NCBI GenBank assembly: GCA_018262875.1
Contig: JADFDL010000003.1
Span: 1-26,553 of the forward strand
Source: Rhodocyclaceae bacterium
GTDB lineage: Bacteria; Pseudomonadota; Gammaproteobacteria; Burkholderiales; Rhodocyclaceae
DNA length: 26,553 bases
Reading direction: 5' to 3'
Made by a program: the position numbers and the translations under genes. Below are positions 15,615 through 23,551 of the stretch, in pieces (positions within the stretch are counted from its first letter, which is position 1; every line of letters begins with the position of its first letter). The notes beneath the pieces were generated by a model. It saw nothing but the letters and a program-made list of their open reading frames with translations. It was not told where the DNA came from and did not search any database.

Positions 15615-16184
15615 ATGATTGTTTATTTGCATGGCTTCCGTTCCTCGCCACAATCGAACAAGGCGCAGCGGCTGAAGGCCCATATGGAAGCGCGCGGTCT
15701 CGGACACCAGTTCTGGTGCGAGCAACTGCCGCCGTCTCCATGCGCCGCCATCGCCCTGGCCGAGCGGCAGATCGCAACGGCGGCCACCCCGGTCACCGTG
15801 GTCGGCAGCTCGCTCGGCGGCTATTACGCGACGCATCTTTCCGAGAAGCATCGCTTGCGCGCGGTGCCGGTCAACCCGGCCGTGGTGGCCCACCTCTCGC
15901 TCGCCGAGTTCGTCGGGCCGCAGACCAACCTCTACAGCGGCGAGGTGTTCGAGTTCCGGCCGGAATACATCGACGAACTGCGTTCGATCGAGGTGCCGCG
16001 GATTTCCCGTCCGGAGGATTTCCTGCTGCTGGCGGAGACCGGCGACGAGGTGCTTGACTACCGGCAGGCGGTGGCGAAGTACGCCGGCTGCCGGCAGATG
16101 GTGCTGGAAGGCGGCGACCACAGCTTTACACGCTGGCCCGAGTATCTGGACACCGTTCTCGAATTTGCAGGACTGATTCCATGA
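15615..16184 (+). CDS. YqiA/YcfP-like alpha/beta-hydrolase (esterase)
   Basis: A 189-residue single-domain alpha/beta-hydrolase. The start MIVYLHGFRSSP is the oxyanion-loop HGF motif. The nucleophile elbow is GSSLGG, with S66 in G-x-S-x-G. The other triad members are likely D144 (ETGDEVLDY) and H169 (GGDHSF). Size and motifs match the YqiA family of small esterases; the E. coli enzyme cleaves acyl-CoA and short esters in vitro, but its natural substrate is unknown. The gene starts one base after the ATPase stop, and its own stop overlaps the methyltransferase start by 4 bases. The family call is firm; the substrate is open. Confidence 0.88.
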   Translation: MIVYLHGFRSSPQSNKAQRLKAHMEARGLGHQFWCEQLPPSPCAAIALAERQIATAATPVTVVGSSLGGYYATHLSEKHRLRAVPVNPAVVAHLSLAEFVGPQTNLYSGEVFEFRPEYIDELRSIEVPRISRPEDFLLLAETGDEVLDYRQAVAKYAGCRQMVLEGGDHSFTRWPEYLDTVLEFAGLIP

Positions 16185-17002
16185 GCTTCGATTCCGCTCG
16201 CTTCAAGCGCGAGGAGCGTGCCGGCTACAACCTGATTGCCGCGCGTTATGCCGAAAGCGCCGTCCTGCGCACCGGCCTGAATGCCGCCCTGATCGCGGCC
16301 GCCGACCTGCGGCCTGGCCAGGCCGTGCTCGACCTGGCGAGCGGGCCGGGCGTGCTGGCGCGCGAGGCGGCGCAGCAGGTTGCAGGCGGCCTGGTGGTGG
16401 CGAGCGACATCGCCGAGCAGGCGCTGGCCGAAGGCCACCGGCGCGAGCCGGCCGGCAAGCTGCAGTTTGCCGCCGCCGATGCAGAGCGACTGACTTTTGC
16501 CGATGGCGCCTTCGACCGCGTGCTGTGCGGCCTCGGCCTGATGTTCTTTCCCGACGCGCCGCGGGCGCTGGCGGAAATGCGCCGCGTGCTCAAGCCCGGC
16601 GGCCTCGCCGTGTTCTCGGTGTGGGGCGAGGAGGCGCGCGCGCCGCTGGTGGCTTGCGCCCTGCAATGCATCCGCCGCATCCTGCCGCCGCCCAGGGCCG
16701 AGCGCCTGTCGCCATTCCGCTTTGGTGAACAGGACGTGCTGCGGCACGCATTGGAGGCGGCGGGTTTCGCGGCGATCGAGCTGCATGTCCACACACTCAG
16801 TTGCGCCTTCGATTCGCCCCAGGCCTACTGGCAGGCCTTCCGCGACCTGGCCGGCGGCGCCGCGGCCGGGTTGTCGCGCCTGCCCGAAGCGACGCTGACG
16901 CGGCTGGGCGAAGAGGTGGCGCAGGAACTGGCGCCCTGCCGTCAGGGAGAAGGCTATGTAGCCGAGAGCGAAGTCCTGGTCGCCGTTGCGCGTCGGGTAT
17001 AA
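16181..17002 (+). CDS. Class I SAM-dependent methyltransferase
   Basis: A 273-residue methyltransferase of the Methyltransf_11/UbiE-like type. Motif I for S-adenosylmethionine binding is VLDLASGPGVLAREAA (49-64). An acidic residue after strand 2 is in VVASDIAEQAL. Motif II is around FDRVLCGLGLMFFPD, and the post-motif is MRRVLKPGGLAVFSVWG. The C-terminal third (FRFGEQDVLRHALEAAGF, then a helical tail) probably shapes the substrate pocket. The substrate cannot be inferred: relatives act on quinone precursors, sterols, phospholipids or small metabolites. The start overlaps the hydrolase stop (ATGA), so the two are probably cotranslated. The stop TAA lies inside a TATAAT hexamer that may belong to the next gene. 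Confidence 0.85.
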   Translation: MSFDSARFKREERAGYNLIAARYAESAVLRTGLNAALIAAADLRPGQAVLDLASGPGVLAREAAQQVAGGLVVASDIAEQALAEGHRREPAGKLQFAAADAERLTFADGAFDRVLCGLGLMFFPDAPRALAEMRRVLKPGGLAVFSVWGEEARAPLVACALQCIRRILPPPRAERLSPFRFGEQDVLRHALEAAGFAAIELHVHTLSCAFDSPQAYWQAFRDLAGGAAAGLSRLPEATLTRLGEEVAQELAPCRQGEGYVAESEVLVAVARRV

Positions 17003-17003
17003 T
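16998..17003 (+). promoter_or_regulatory. Candidate -10 element before the RNase II-family gene
   Basis: A perfect TATAAT overlaps the stop codon of the methyltransferase gene, 33 bases before the RNase ATG. The bases 17 upstream (CCTGGT) are a poor -35 hexamer, so this may be a weak internal promoter or chance. Confidence 0.3.
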
Positions 17004-17036
17004 TCGGCCTCACCCCCCTGCTTTCAGCAATTCCCG

Positions 17037-18935
17037 ATGAATGTCCTGTTTGAAGAGGATGGCGCCTTCAAGGCCGGCGCCGTGCTCGCCGACAACGCAA
17101 GCTCGCTCCAGGTCGAAACGCATACCGGCAAGCGCGTCAAGGTGAAGGTCGCCAACGTGCTGCTGCGCTTCGCCGCCCCGGCGCCGGGCGAGCTGCTGGA
17201 TCGCGCCGAGGGCGAATCGGCCGGCATCGAGCCGGAATTCCTCTGGGAGGTGTCGCCCGAAGCCGAATTCGGTTTCGAGGAGCTGGCCAAGGAATATTTC
17301 GGCCGCCAGCCTGCGCCAGCCGAGGCGGCGGCCATCCTGCTGCGCCTGCACGCTGCGCCGATTTATTTCCACCGCAAGGGCAAGGGCCGCTTCCGCAAGG
17401 CGCCACCGGACATCCTCAAGGCGGCGCTGGCCGGACTGGAGAAAAAGAAACAGCAGGCACTGGCCATCGAGCGCATGGCCGGCGAGCTCAAGTCGGGCAC
17501 GCTGCCGGCCGAGTTCGCGCCGCTCCTGAAACCGTTGCTCTACAAGCCCGACCGCAACCGCCTGGAAACCAAGGCGCTGGAACTGGCCTGCGAGGAAAGC
17601 GGCCTGTCCGCTGCCCGCCTGCTGGCGCGTTGCGGGGCGCTGCCTTCCAGCCACGATTACCATTTCGACCGCTTTCTCTTCGAGTTCTTCCCGCAGGGCA
17701 CCGGCTTCGCCGATTACGCGGCGCCGCCGGTGCCGGAGGACCTGCCGCGGGCAGACGTGCAGGCTTTCTCGATAGACGACGCGGCGACGACGGAAATCGA
17801 CGATGCGTTTTCTGTCACATCGCTCGACGGCGGCGGTTGGCGCATCGGCATCCACATCGCTGCGCCGGGGCTGGGCATCCGCCCGGAGTCGGCGCTGGGC
17901 GAGATCGCCCGCAACCGGTTGTCCACGGTGTACATGCCCGGGCGCAAGATCACCATGCTGCCGGAGGAGGAGGTGGAGCGCTTCACGCTCTGCGCCGGTC
18001 GCGATTGCCCGGCGCTCTCGCTCTATCTGGAGGTGGGGCCGGACTACGCCATTCGCGGTTCGAGTTCCCGCGCCGAGCGGGTGCCGGTGGTGGCCAACCT
18101 GCGCCACCACGACATCGAGCCGGTCTTCAACGAGCAGACGCTGGCGGAAGGCGGGCCGGCGTTCGCGTACAAGCGCGAGCTGACCCTGTTGTGGGAATTC
18201 GCCGCCGTGCTGGAAGCCGGCCGCGGCAAACCCGCGACCAACCAGCAGAACGCCGAATACAGCTTTTACGTCGACTGGACCGAGCCGGAGGGCCGCATCG
18301 ACATCGTCGAGCGCCGGCGCGGCTCGCCGCTCGACAAGCTGGTGGCCGAGTTGATGATCGTCGCCAACGCCACCTGGGGCAAGCTGCTGGCCGAGGCGCA
18401 GGTGGCGGCCATCTACCGCGTGCAGAGCAACGGCAAGGTGCGCATGACCACGGCGGCGCTCTCGCACGAGGGCCTCGGCGTCGATTGCTATGCCTGGTTG
18501 AGTTCGCCGCTGCGGCGCTATGTGGACCTGCTCAACCAGTGGCAATTGCTGGCGCATCTTTCCGGCGCGACGCCGCCCTTCGCGGCGCGCTCCGAGGCGC
18601 TGCTCTCGGCGATGCGCGATTTCGAGATCACCTATGCCGCCTATGCCGAGTTCCAGCGCGGCATGGAGCGTTACTGGTGCCTGCGCTGGCTGCAGCAGGA
18701 GGGCGTCGGCGAAACCACGGCGCGCGTCGTGCGCGAGAGCCTGCTGCGCCTGGAGCGCCTGCCGCTCTTCCTGCGCTGCCCTTCCGTGCCGGCCTGCGAC
18801 CCGCGCACGCGGGTCAGCGTGACGGTGTCCGCCATCGACCTGCTGAGCGTCGAAGCACAGTGTCGTTATGTGGCGACAGTCGGCGAGGCGGACAGCGCGG
18901 ACAGCGTCGAAGACGAAACATTTCTTCCGGAGTAG
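17037..18935 (+). CDS. RNase II/VacB-family (RNB domain) 3'-5' exoribonuclease
   Basis: A 632-residue RNB-domain nuclease that would degrade single-stranded RNA from the 3' end with metal ions. The N-terminal ~230 residues form a small beta domain (MNVLFEEDGAFKAGAVLADN) and a helical linker region. The RNB core begins at about 243 with AFSIDDAATTEIDDAFSV. D247, D255 and D256 match three of the four metal-binding aspartates of E. coli RNase II (D201, D209, D210); the fourth (D207) is E253 here. Downstream are the RNB landmarks NRLSTVYMPGRKITMLPEE, AYAEFQRGMERYWCLRWLQQ and SSPLRRYVDLLNQWQL. It is shorter than RNase R and has no obvious Lys-rich tail. The start at 17037 is chosen since an in-frame upstream ATG at 16986 lies inside the methyltransferase gene and adds an atypical leader. 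Confidence 0.9.
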   Translation: MNVLFEEDGAFKAGAVLADNASSLQVETHTGKRVKVKVANVLLRFAAPAPGELLDRAEGESAGIEPEFLWEVSPEAEFGFEELAKEYFGRQPAPAEAAAILLRLHAAPIYFHRKGKGRFRKAPPDILKAALAGLEKKKQQALAIERMAGELKSGTLPAEFAPLLKPLLYKPDRNRLETKALELACEESGLSAARLLARCGALPSSHDYHFDRFLFEFFPQGTGFADYAAPPVPEDLPRADVQAFSIDDAATTEIDDAFSVTSLDGGGWRIGIHIAAPGLGIRPESALGEIARNRLSTVYMPGRKITMLPEEEVERFTLCAGRDCPALSLYLEVGPDYAIRGSSSRAERVPVVANLRHHDIEPVFNEQTLAEGGPAFAYKRELTLLWEFAAVLEAGRGKPATNQQNAEYSFYVDWTEPEGRIDIVERRRGSPLDKLVAELMIVANATWGKLLAEAQVAAIYRVQSNGKVRMTTAALSHEGLGVDCYAWLSSPLRRYVDLLNQWQLLAHLSGATPPFAARSEALLSAMRDFEITYAAYAEFQRGMERYWCLRWLQQEGVGETTARVVRESLLRLERLPLFLRCPSVPACDPRTRVSVTVSAIDLLSVEAQCRYVATVGEADSADSVEDETFLPE

Positions 18936-18947
18936 AATCCCGGCGCA

Positions 18948-19853
18948 ATGCCGATGCAATCAGCACGATTGAAAACACCCGCCTTCATTGCGACCTTGAT
19001 TGCTGCGGTTTCGCACCTTCCAACGATCGCATTGGCAATAGGCGCTTCTGTTTTTTTGCATGCCATTGCGCTGTCCATCCATTTCAAGCTGCCCGACCGG
19101 CTCGCGCGCGCAACGCAAGAGACGCTGGAAGTGATCCTGGTCAATGCCAAGAGCGCGCGCAAGCCGGTCAACGCCCAGGCGCGCGCCCAGGCCAACCTCG
19201 ACGGCGGCGGCAACACCGACGAGAATCGCCGCGCCAAGACGCCCCTGCCGGCCTCGCAGCAGGCGCAGCCCGGCGACAGCCTGATGGAGGCGCAGCGTCG
19301 CGTGCAGGAACTGGAGGCCCAGCAGCAGAAACTGCTGACCCAGGCGAAGAGCAAAAAAGCCATCCAGGCCGAGGCCAGGAAAAGCGAGGAGCAACCGGAG
19401 CAGGCCAGCGTGCGCGGCGTCGACCTGGCGCAGAGCGCCTTGGCCATTGCCCGCATGGAGGCGCAGATCGAGCGCCAGATCGAGGACTACAACAAGCGGC
19501 CGCGCAAGAAGTTCATCGGTGCCCGTACCGAAGAGTATGCCGCCGCCCAGTATCTGGAGGACTGGCGCCAGAAGGTCGAGCGCGTCGGCAACCTGAATTA
19601 CCCGGAAGCGGCCAAGGGCAAGCTCTACGGCAACCTGCTGCTCTACGTCGAGATCAGGGCCGACGGCAGCCTCGAGCGCGTCGAGGTGCAGCGCTCCTCC
19701 GGCCACCGGATTCTCGACGAGGCGGCGATGCGCATCGTGCGCATGTCGGCGCCCTATGGAAATTTCTCCGCGGAACTGAAGCGGCAGACCGACATCGTCG
19801 CCTTCGCCCGCACCTGGGTGTTCACCAAGGCAGACCGCCTGACATCGGAATGA
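18948..19853 (+). CDS. TonB-like energy transducer (TonB C-terminal domain protein)
   Basis: A 301-residue protein with one N-terminal membrane helix (about 25-44, TIALAIGASVFLHAIALSI), which keeps the S-x3-H pattern that couples TonB to ExbB/ExbD (S34, H38). A charged linker and a Gln/Lys/Glu-rich predicted coiled coil follow (about 112-148). The TonB C-terminal domain lies at about 208-296 (YPEAAKGKLYGNLLLYVEIR, then VEVQRSSGHRILDEAAMRIV). It differs from iron-uptake TonB in having no Pro-Glu/Pro-Lys linker and no exbB or exbD beside it. It may transmit proton-motive energy or act as an envelope tether. The ATG has only a distant GGAG. A TAGAAT hexamer just upstream (18933-18938) might serve as a -10. 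It overlaps aroE by 4 bases. Confidence 0.83.
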   Translation: MPMQSARLKTPAFIATLIAAVSHLPTIALAIGASVFLHAIALSIHFKLPDRLARATQETLEVILVNAKSARKPVNAQARAQANLDGGGNTDENRRAKTPLPASQQAQPGDSLMEAQRRVQELEAQQQKLLTQAKSKKAIQAEARKSEEQPEQASVRGVDLAQSALAIARMEAQIERQIEDYNKRPRKKFIGARTEEYAAAQYLEDWRQKVERVGNLNYPEAAKGKLYGNLLLYVEIRADGSLERVEVQRSSGHRILDEAAMRIVRMSAPYGNFSAELKRQTDIVAFARTWVFTKADRLTSE

Positions 19854-20671
19854 CTGACAGGTATGCCGTCATCGGCAACCCCATAGCGCACTCGAAGTCG
19901 CCGCAGATTCACGCCGTCTTCGCCAGACTGACTTTTCAGGACATGCGCTACGAGGCGATCCTGGCGCCGCCGGAGGGGTTCAAGCCGGCGGTGCGCGCCT
20001 TCATTGCCGGGGGCGGCCGCGGCATGAATGTCACCGTGCCCTTCAAGCTGGAAGCCTGCGCGCTGGCGGACACCCGCTCGCCGCGCGCCGAGGCGGCGAA
20101 GGCGGTGAACACCCTGATCTTTTCCCCGGCGGGCATTCACGGCGACAACACCGATGGCCTCGGCATGGTCGCCGACCTGACGCGCAACCTCGGCGTGCCG
20201 CTTGCCGGCCGGCGCGTCCTCCTGCTGGGCGCCGGCGGCGCGGCGCGCGGCGTCATGCTGCCCCTGCTGGCGGAACGGCCCGCCGCACTGACGCTGGCCA
20301 ATCGCACGGCGGACAAGGCGCAGCGTCTGCTTGCCGAGTTTTCGCCGCGTGCGGACGGTTGCGCCATGGAGGCCGGCGGCTTCGGCGGTTTGGCCGGGCG
20401 ACAGTTCGATCTCATCATCAATGCCACGGCGGCCAGCCTGGCGGACGAGGCGCCGCCGCTGCCGGACGGGCTCTATGCGCCGGACAGCCTCGCCTACGAC
20501 ATGGTGTACGGGCGCGAGACGCCTTTCATGGCGGCAGCGCGGGAGCAGGGCGCGGCACGGACGGCCGATGGCCTCGGCATGCTGGTGGAACAGGCGGCGG
20601 AATCTTTCTTCCTCTGGCGCGGCGTGCGACCTCCTACTGCCTCTGTGCTTGAACTCTTGCGAGGCGCATGA
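19850..20671 (+). CDS. aroE: Shikimate dehydrogenase AroE (NADP+)
   Basis: A 273-residue enzyme that reduces 3-dehydroshikimate to shikimate in the aromatic amino-acid pathway. The substrate-binding motif is SKSPQIH (15-21). The catalytic lysine is K66 in NVTVPFK, paired with D102 in HGDNTDG. The nucleotide fold has GAGGAARG (127-134), and NRT (151-153) selects NADP+. The C-terminal YDMVYGRETPF and DGLGMLVEQAAESFFLW are family hallmarks. The length is standard. The ATG overlaps the TonB-like gene stop (ATGA), and its own stop overlaps the mtgA start in the same way. aroE next to mtgA is a common pair in betaproteobacteria as I recall. The start is fixed by the conserved DRYAVIGNPI N-terminus. 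Confidence 0.97.
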   Translation: MTDRYAVIGNPIAHSKSPQIHAVFARLTFQDMRYEAILAPPEGFKPAVRAFIAGGGRGMNVTVPFKLEACALADTRSPRAEAAKAVNTLIFSPAGIHGDNTDGLGMVADLTRNLGVPLAGRRVLLLGAGGAARGVMLPLLAERPAALTLANRTADKAQRLLAEFSPRADGCAMEAGGFGGLAGRQFDLIINATAASLADEAPPLPDGLYAPDSLAYDMVYGRETPFMAAAREQGAARTADGLGMLVEQAAESFFLWRGVRPPTASVLELLRGA

Positions 20672-21363
20672 AGCCGGTCTGGCACTGGAGCCGGCGGGTG
20701 TTGGCGGTTCTCGTACTGCTCGCCATCGCCTGGCAGGGCTGGTATTTCGGTTGGGTGGTGTGGTGGAAGTTCGTCAATCCGGCTAAGACCAGCTTCATGT
20801 CCCTGCGCCTCGACGAACTGCGCGAGAAGGACCCGCGGGCGGAACTCAAGATGCAATGGGCGCCCTACGAGCGCGTCTCGAACCACCTCAAGCGCGCCGT
20901 GGTCGCCGCCGAGGACGCCAGGTTCTCGGAGCACGAGGGCTTCGACTGGGAGGGCATACAGAAGGCGCTGGAAAAAAACCAGAAGAAGGGCAAAATCGTC
21001 GCCGGCGGCTCGACCATCACCCAGCAACTGGCCAAGAACCTGTTTCTCTCCGCCTCGAAAACGCCCTGGCGCAAGGCGCAGGAAGCGGTCATCACCCTCA
21101 TGCTGGAAACGGTGATGGACAAGCGGCGCATTCTTGAAATCTATCTCAACGTGGTGGAATGGGGCCCGGGCATCTTCGGCGCCGAGGCTGCCGCCCGTCA
21201 CTACTACGGCCTGTCCGCCGCGCAACTCTCCGCCGAACAGGCGGCGCGGCTGGCCGTGCTGCTGCCCAATCCGCGCAAATTCGGCCGCCTGCCCAATTCA
21301 GCCTACCTCGCCGCCCGCAGTCAGATCATTCTCGGTCGCATGGGCGCCGCCGAGCTGCCCTAA
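20668..21363 (+). CDS. mtgA: Monofunctional peptidoglycan glycosyltransferase MtgA
   Basis: A 231-residue inner-membrane glycosyltransferase of family GT51 that polymerises lipid II into glycan strands but has no transpeptidase domain. A membrane anchor lies at about 10-32. The signature motifs in order are AVVAAEDARFSEHEGFDW (catalytic E82), AGGSTITQQLAKNLFLS, RRILEIYLNVVEWGPGIFG and AEQAARLAVLLPNP. The size matches stand-alone MtgA (about 230-240). The start is coupled to aroE (ATGA). UppP at the head of the same gene run acts on the lipid carrier released by this reaction, so both serve peptidoglycan assembly. The gap that follows (21364-21438) holds a 6-bp hairpin (GATCGC/GCGATC) and a TACAAT hexamer, so mgtE may start its own transcript. 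Confidence 0.96.
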   Translation: MKPVWHWSRRVLAVLVLLAIAWQGWYFGWVVWWKFVNPAKTSFMSLRLDELREKDPRAELKMQWAPYERVSNHLKRAVVAAEDARFSEHEGFDWEGIQKALEKNQKKGKIVAGGSTITQQLAKNLFLSASKTPWRKAQEAVITLMLETVMDKRRILEIYLNVVEWGPGIFGAEAAARHYYGLSAAQLSAEQAARLAVLLPNPRKFGRLPNSAYLAARSQIILGRMGAAELP

Positions 21364-21368
21364 TTTTA

Positions 21369-21398
21369 GATCGCTTCCGGCGATCAAATTCCTTACAA
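21369..21398 (+). promoter_or_regulatory. Hairpin and -10-like hexamer between mtgA and mgtE
   Basis: GATCGC (21369-21374) and GCGATC (21380-21385) pair around TTCCG; the next base pair is mismatched before an AT-rich flank. TACAAT (21393-21398) resembles a -10, with no matching -35. The hairpin has too short a T tract for a convincing terminator. I see no M-box or other magnesium riboswitch; the gap is only 75 bases. Confidence 0.3.
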
Positions 21399-21438
21399 TC
21401 CGCACTTCCGCGCCGCTGGATGGCGTGGCCCCGGAGCC

Positions 21439-22881
21439 ATGTCCGACATCGACGATATCCGCCAGAGCGAAGACGTACAACAGAACCTGCGTGAAGTGCA
21501 GGAGCTGCTGGCGCGTCATCGCGTCGTCGAGGGGCTGGTGCACCGCCAGGAGATGCCGCGCCACGAGCTGGTCGAGAACCTGGTGCACAAGCAGCACATC
21601 GCCGAGCTGCGCCACAAACTGGATGAATTGCATCCGGCCGACATCGCCTACATCCTCGAGGCGCTGCCGCTCGACGAGCGCCTCTTCGTCTGGGATCTGG
21701 TCAAGGCCGACCGCGACGGCGAAATCCTGCTGGAAGTCTCCGATGTCGTGCGCGAGACCCTCATCGAGGCGATGGATTCGCATGAGCTGGTCGCCGCGAC
21801 CGAACTGCTCGACACCGACGAGATCGCCGACCTGGCGCCGGATCTGCCGAGCGAGGTCATGCAGGACGTGTTCCGCGCCCTCTCGGTGGAGGAGCGCGAG
21901 CAGTTGCGCGAGGCGATGTCCTACGACGAGGATTCGGTCGGCGCGCTGATGGATTTCGAGGCCGTCACGGTGCGCGAGGACGTCACCCTGGAGGCGGTGC
22001 TGCGCTACCTGCGCCGCTTCGACGAGCTGCCCGACCATACCGACCAGCTCTTCGTCGTCGACCGCGGGGAGCGTCTGCGGGGCGTGCTGCCGCTGAATCT
22101 GCTGCTCGTCACCGATCCGGACGAGATGGTTTCGAACATCATGGCGGACGAGCCGCTCACCCTGCAGCCGGACGAGAAGGCGCAGACGGCGGCGCAGGCC
22201 TTCGAGCGCTACGACCTGGTCTCGGCGCCGGTGGTGGACGCCGAAGGCAAGCTGGTCGGCCGGGTGACGGTGAACGCGGTGGTGGACTACATCCGCGAGT
22301 CGTCCGAGACGGAGCAGCTCTCCCGCGCCGGCCTGCGCGAAGGCGAGGACATCTTCGCCTCGGTGTGGGATTCGGTGAAGAACCGCTGGGCGTGGCTGGC
22401 CGTCAACATGGTCACGGCTTTTATCGCCTCGCGGGTGATCGGCGCCTTCGAGGGTTCCATCGAGAAGCTGGTCGCCCTGGCAGCGCTGATGCCCATCGTC
22501 GCCGGTATCGGCGGCAACTCCGGCAATCAGACCATCACCATGATCGTGCGCGCCTTGGCGCTCGGCCAGGTTCAGCAGGAAAGCGCCCGCGTGCTGCTGC
22601 GCAAGGAGCTCGGCGTGGCGATGGTGAACGGCCTGATCTGGGGCAGCCTGCTCGGCTTCGTCGCCTGGTGGCTCTACCGCAGCGTGCCGCTGGGCCTGGT
22701 GATGACGGCGGCGATGATCCTGAATCTGATGGTGGCGGCCGTGGTCGGCGTCGCCGTGCCGCTGCTGCGCCAGCGCCTGGGCTATGACCCGGCCATCGGT
22801 TCCAGCGTGATGATCACCGCCGTCACGGACTCAGGCGGCTTTTTTATCTTTCTGGGACTCGCCACCCTCTTCCTGCTGTAG
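21439..22881 (+). CDS. mgtE: Magnesium transporter MgtE
   Basis: A 480-residue Mg2+ channel/transporter of the inner membrane. The order of domains is the family standard. The cytosolic MgtE N domain (about 40-140) contains LDELHPADIAYILEALPLDE. Two CBS domains (about 145-265) follow, seen in YDEDSVGALMDFEAVTVRED and VSAPVVDAEGKLVGRVTV. A plug helix leads to five membrane segments from about 310 to the end, with the conserved ALMPIVAGIGGNSGNQT pore segment and the D in AVTDSGGFF. The CBS/N domains sense cytosolic Mg2+ and close the pore when it is high. Regulation by a leader is not evident. The GGAG before the ATG is very close (2 bases), so initiation may be weak. The last 51 bases overlap the convergent acetyltransferase gene. 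Confidence 0.95.
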   Translation: MSDIDDIRQSEDVQQNLREVQELLARHRVVEGLVHRQEMPRHELVENLVHKQHIAELRHKLDELHPADIAYILEALPLDERLFVWDLVKADRDGEILLEVSDVVRETLIEAMDSHELVAATELLDTDEIADLAPDLPSEVMQDVFRALSVEEREQLREAMSYDEDSVGALMDFEAVTVREDVTLEAVLRYLRRFDELPDHTDQLFVVDRGERLRGVLPLNLLLVTDPDEMVSNIMADEPLTLQPDEKAQTAAQAFERYDLVSAPVVDAEGKLVGRVTVNAVVDYIRESSETEQLSRAGLREGEDIFASVWDSVKNRWAWLAVNMVTAFIASRVIGAFEGSIEKLVALAALMPIVAGIGGNSGNQTITMIVRALALGQVQQESARVLLRKELGVAMVNGLIWGSLLGFVAWWLYRSVPLGLVMTAAMILNLMVAAVVGVAVPLLRQRLGYDPAIGSSVMITAVTDSGGFFIFLGLATLFLL

Positions 22882-23487
22882 CGGATGGGCGAGCGTTTCG
22901 GCCGCATTCGCCATGGCTTCGGTGAAGGTGCGGGCGGCGAGGAACTGCGACTTCAAGGCCAGATCGAAGAGGCCGACGCGGTCGTCGAGGAATTCCTCCG
23001 TATAGCTCAGCGGGTCGCCCGGCGGCACATGCAGATGGGCCTCCACCTCGGCGGCGTCGAGCACGATCTCCATGCCGGCCTTGCGGGCGATGTGCATCAT
23101 TGCCGCGTTTTCCTTCAGGCAATGCACGAACAGCGTGGTGATGCGGTGGTTGCGCGAATATTCGTAGGCACGCTGATAGAGCGCCGTGCCGATGCCTTCG
23201 CCGCGGTGCCCGGGGGCCACACTGACGCCGAACTCGGCAACCTCGCCACGCAGGCCCAGGTGCGCCACGCCGGCCAGCTCGAGCTTGTCGTCGAAGACGC
23301 CGAACACCGCGTCGCGTTCGAAATCGATTGAGTCGACGTACTTGAGCAGGGTCGTTTCACTGATGACGTGCTCGAAGCGCAGCCGCAGATCCTCGGCGTC
23401 GAGCGCGAGGAAATGGCGCTTCATCGCCTCGCGATTGGCTTCGGACAACTGCAGAACGGGAACGGTTTTCATGGGGCTCATTTTCAT
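22831..23487 (-). CDS. GNAT-family N-acetyltransferase
   Basis: A 218-residue acetyltransferase of the Gcn5-related family, which moves an acetyl group from acetyl-CoA to an amine. Motif A, which binds the CoA pyrophosphate, is VSVAPGHRGEGIGTALYQRA (about 87-106, core R-G-E-G-I-G). Motif B follows in LFVHCLKENAAMMHIARKAGM. The N-terminal DLRLRFEHVISETTLLKYV is typical of GNATs acting in Pat-like or stress-related roles, but the substrate is unknown. The C-terminal ~15 residues (QQEEGGESQKDKKAA) are encoded by the complement of the last mgtE codons, so that tail is probably a recent extension. Three in-frame ATGs (23487, 23481, 23472) are possible and none has a good ribosome binding site; I give the longest. 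It lies 64 bp after hemL. Confidence 0.85.
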   Translation of the reverse strand: MKMSPMKTVPVLQLSEANREAMKRHFLALDAEDLRLRFEHVISETTLLKYVDSIDFERDAVFGVFDDKLELAGVAHLGLRGEVAEFGVSVAPGHRGEGIGTALYQRAYEYSRNHRITTLFVHCLKENAAMMHIARKAGMEIVLDAAEVEAHLHVPPGDPLSYTEEFLDDRVGLFDLALKSQFLAARTFTEAMANAAETLAHPLQQEEGGESQKDKKAA

Positions 23488-23551
23488 GCAAAGGAAATGC
23501 GGGTACTTTGGCCTGGAACAAGCCTAGCCCCAACAATCTCGGCATTACAAC

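Noticed and set aside
17010..18959. A 649-codon antisense frame over the RNase II-family gene, and the same-strand alternative frame from 17630
   Set aside because: Both are compositional shadows (Arg/Ala/Gly-rich) of the RNB gene; the alternative plus frame becomes real only from 19850, where aroE starts.
21364..21438. Magnesium riboswitch before mgtE
   Set aside because: The gap is only 75 bases with a single 6-bp hairpin; too short for an M-box or ykoK-type element.
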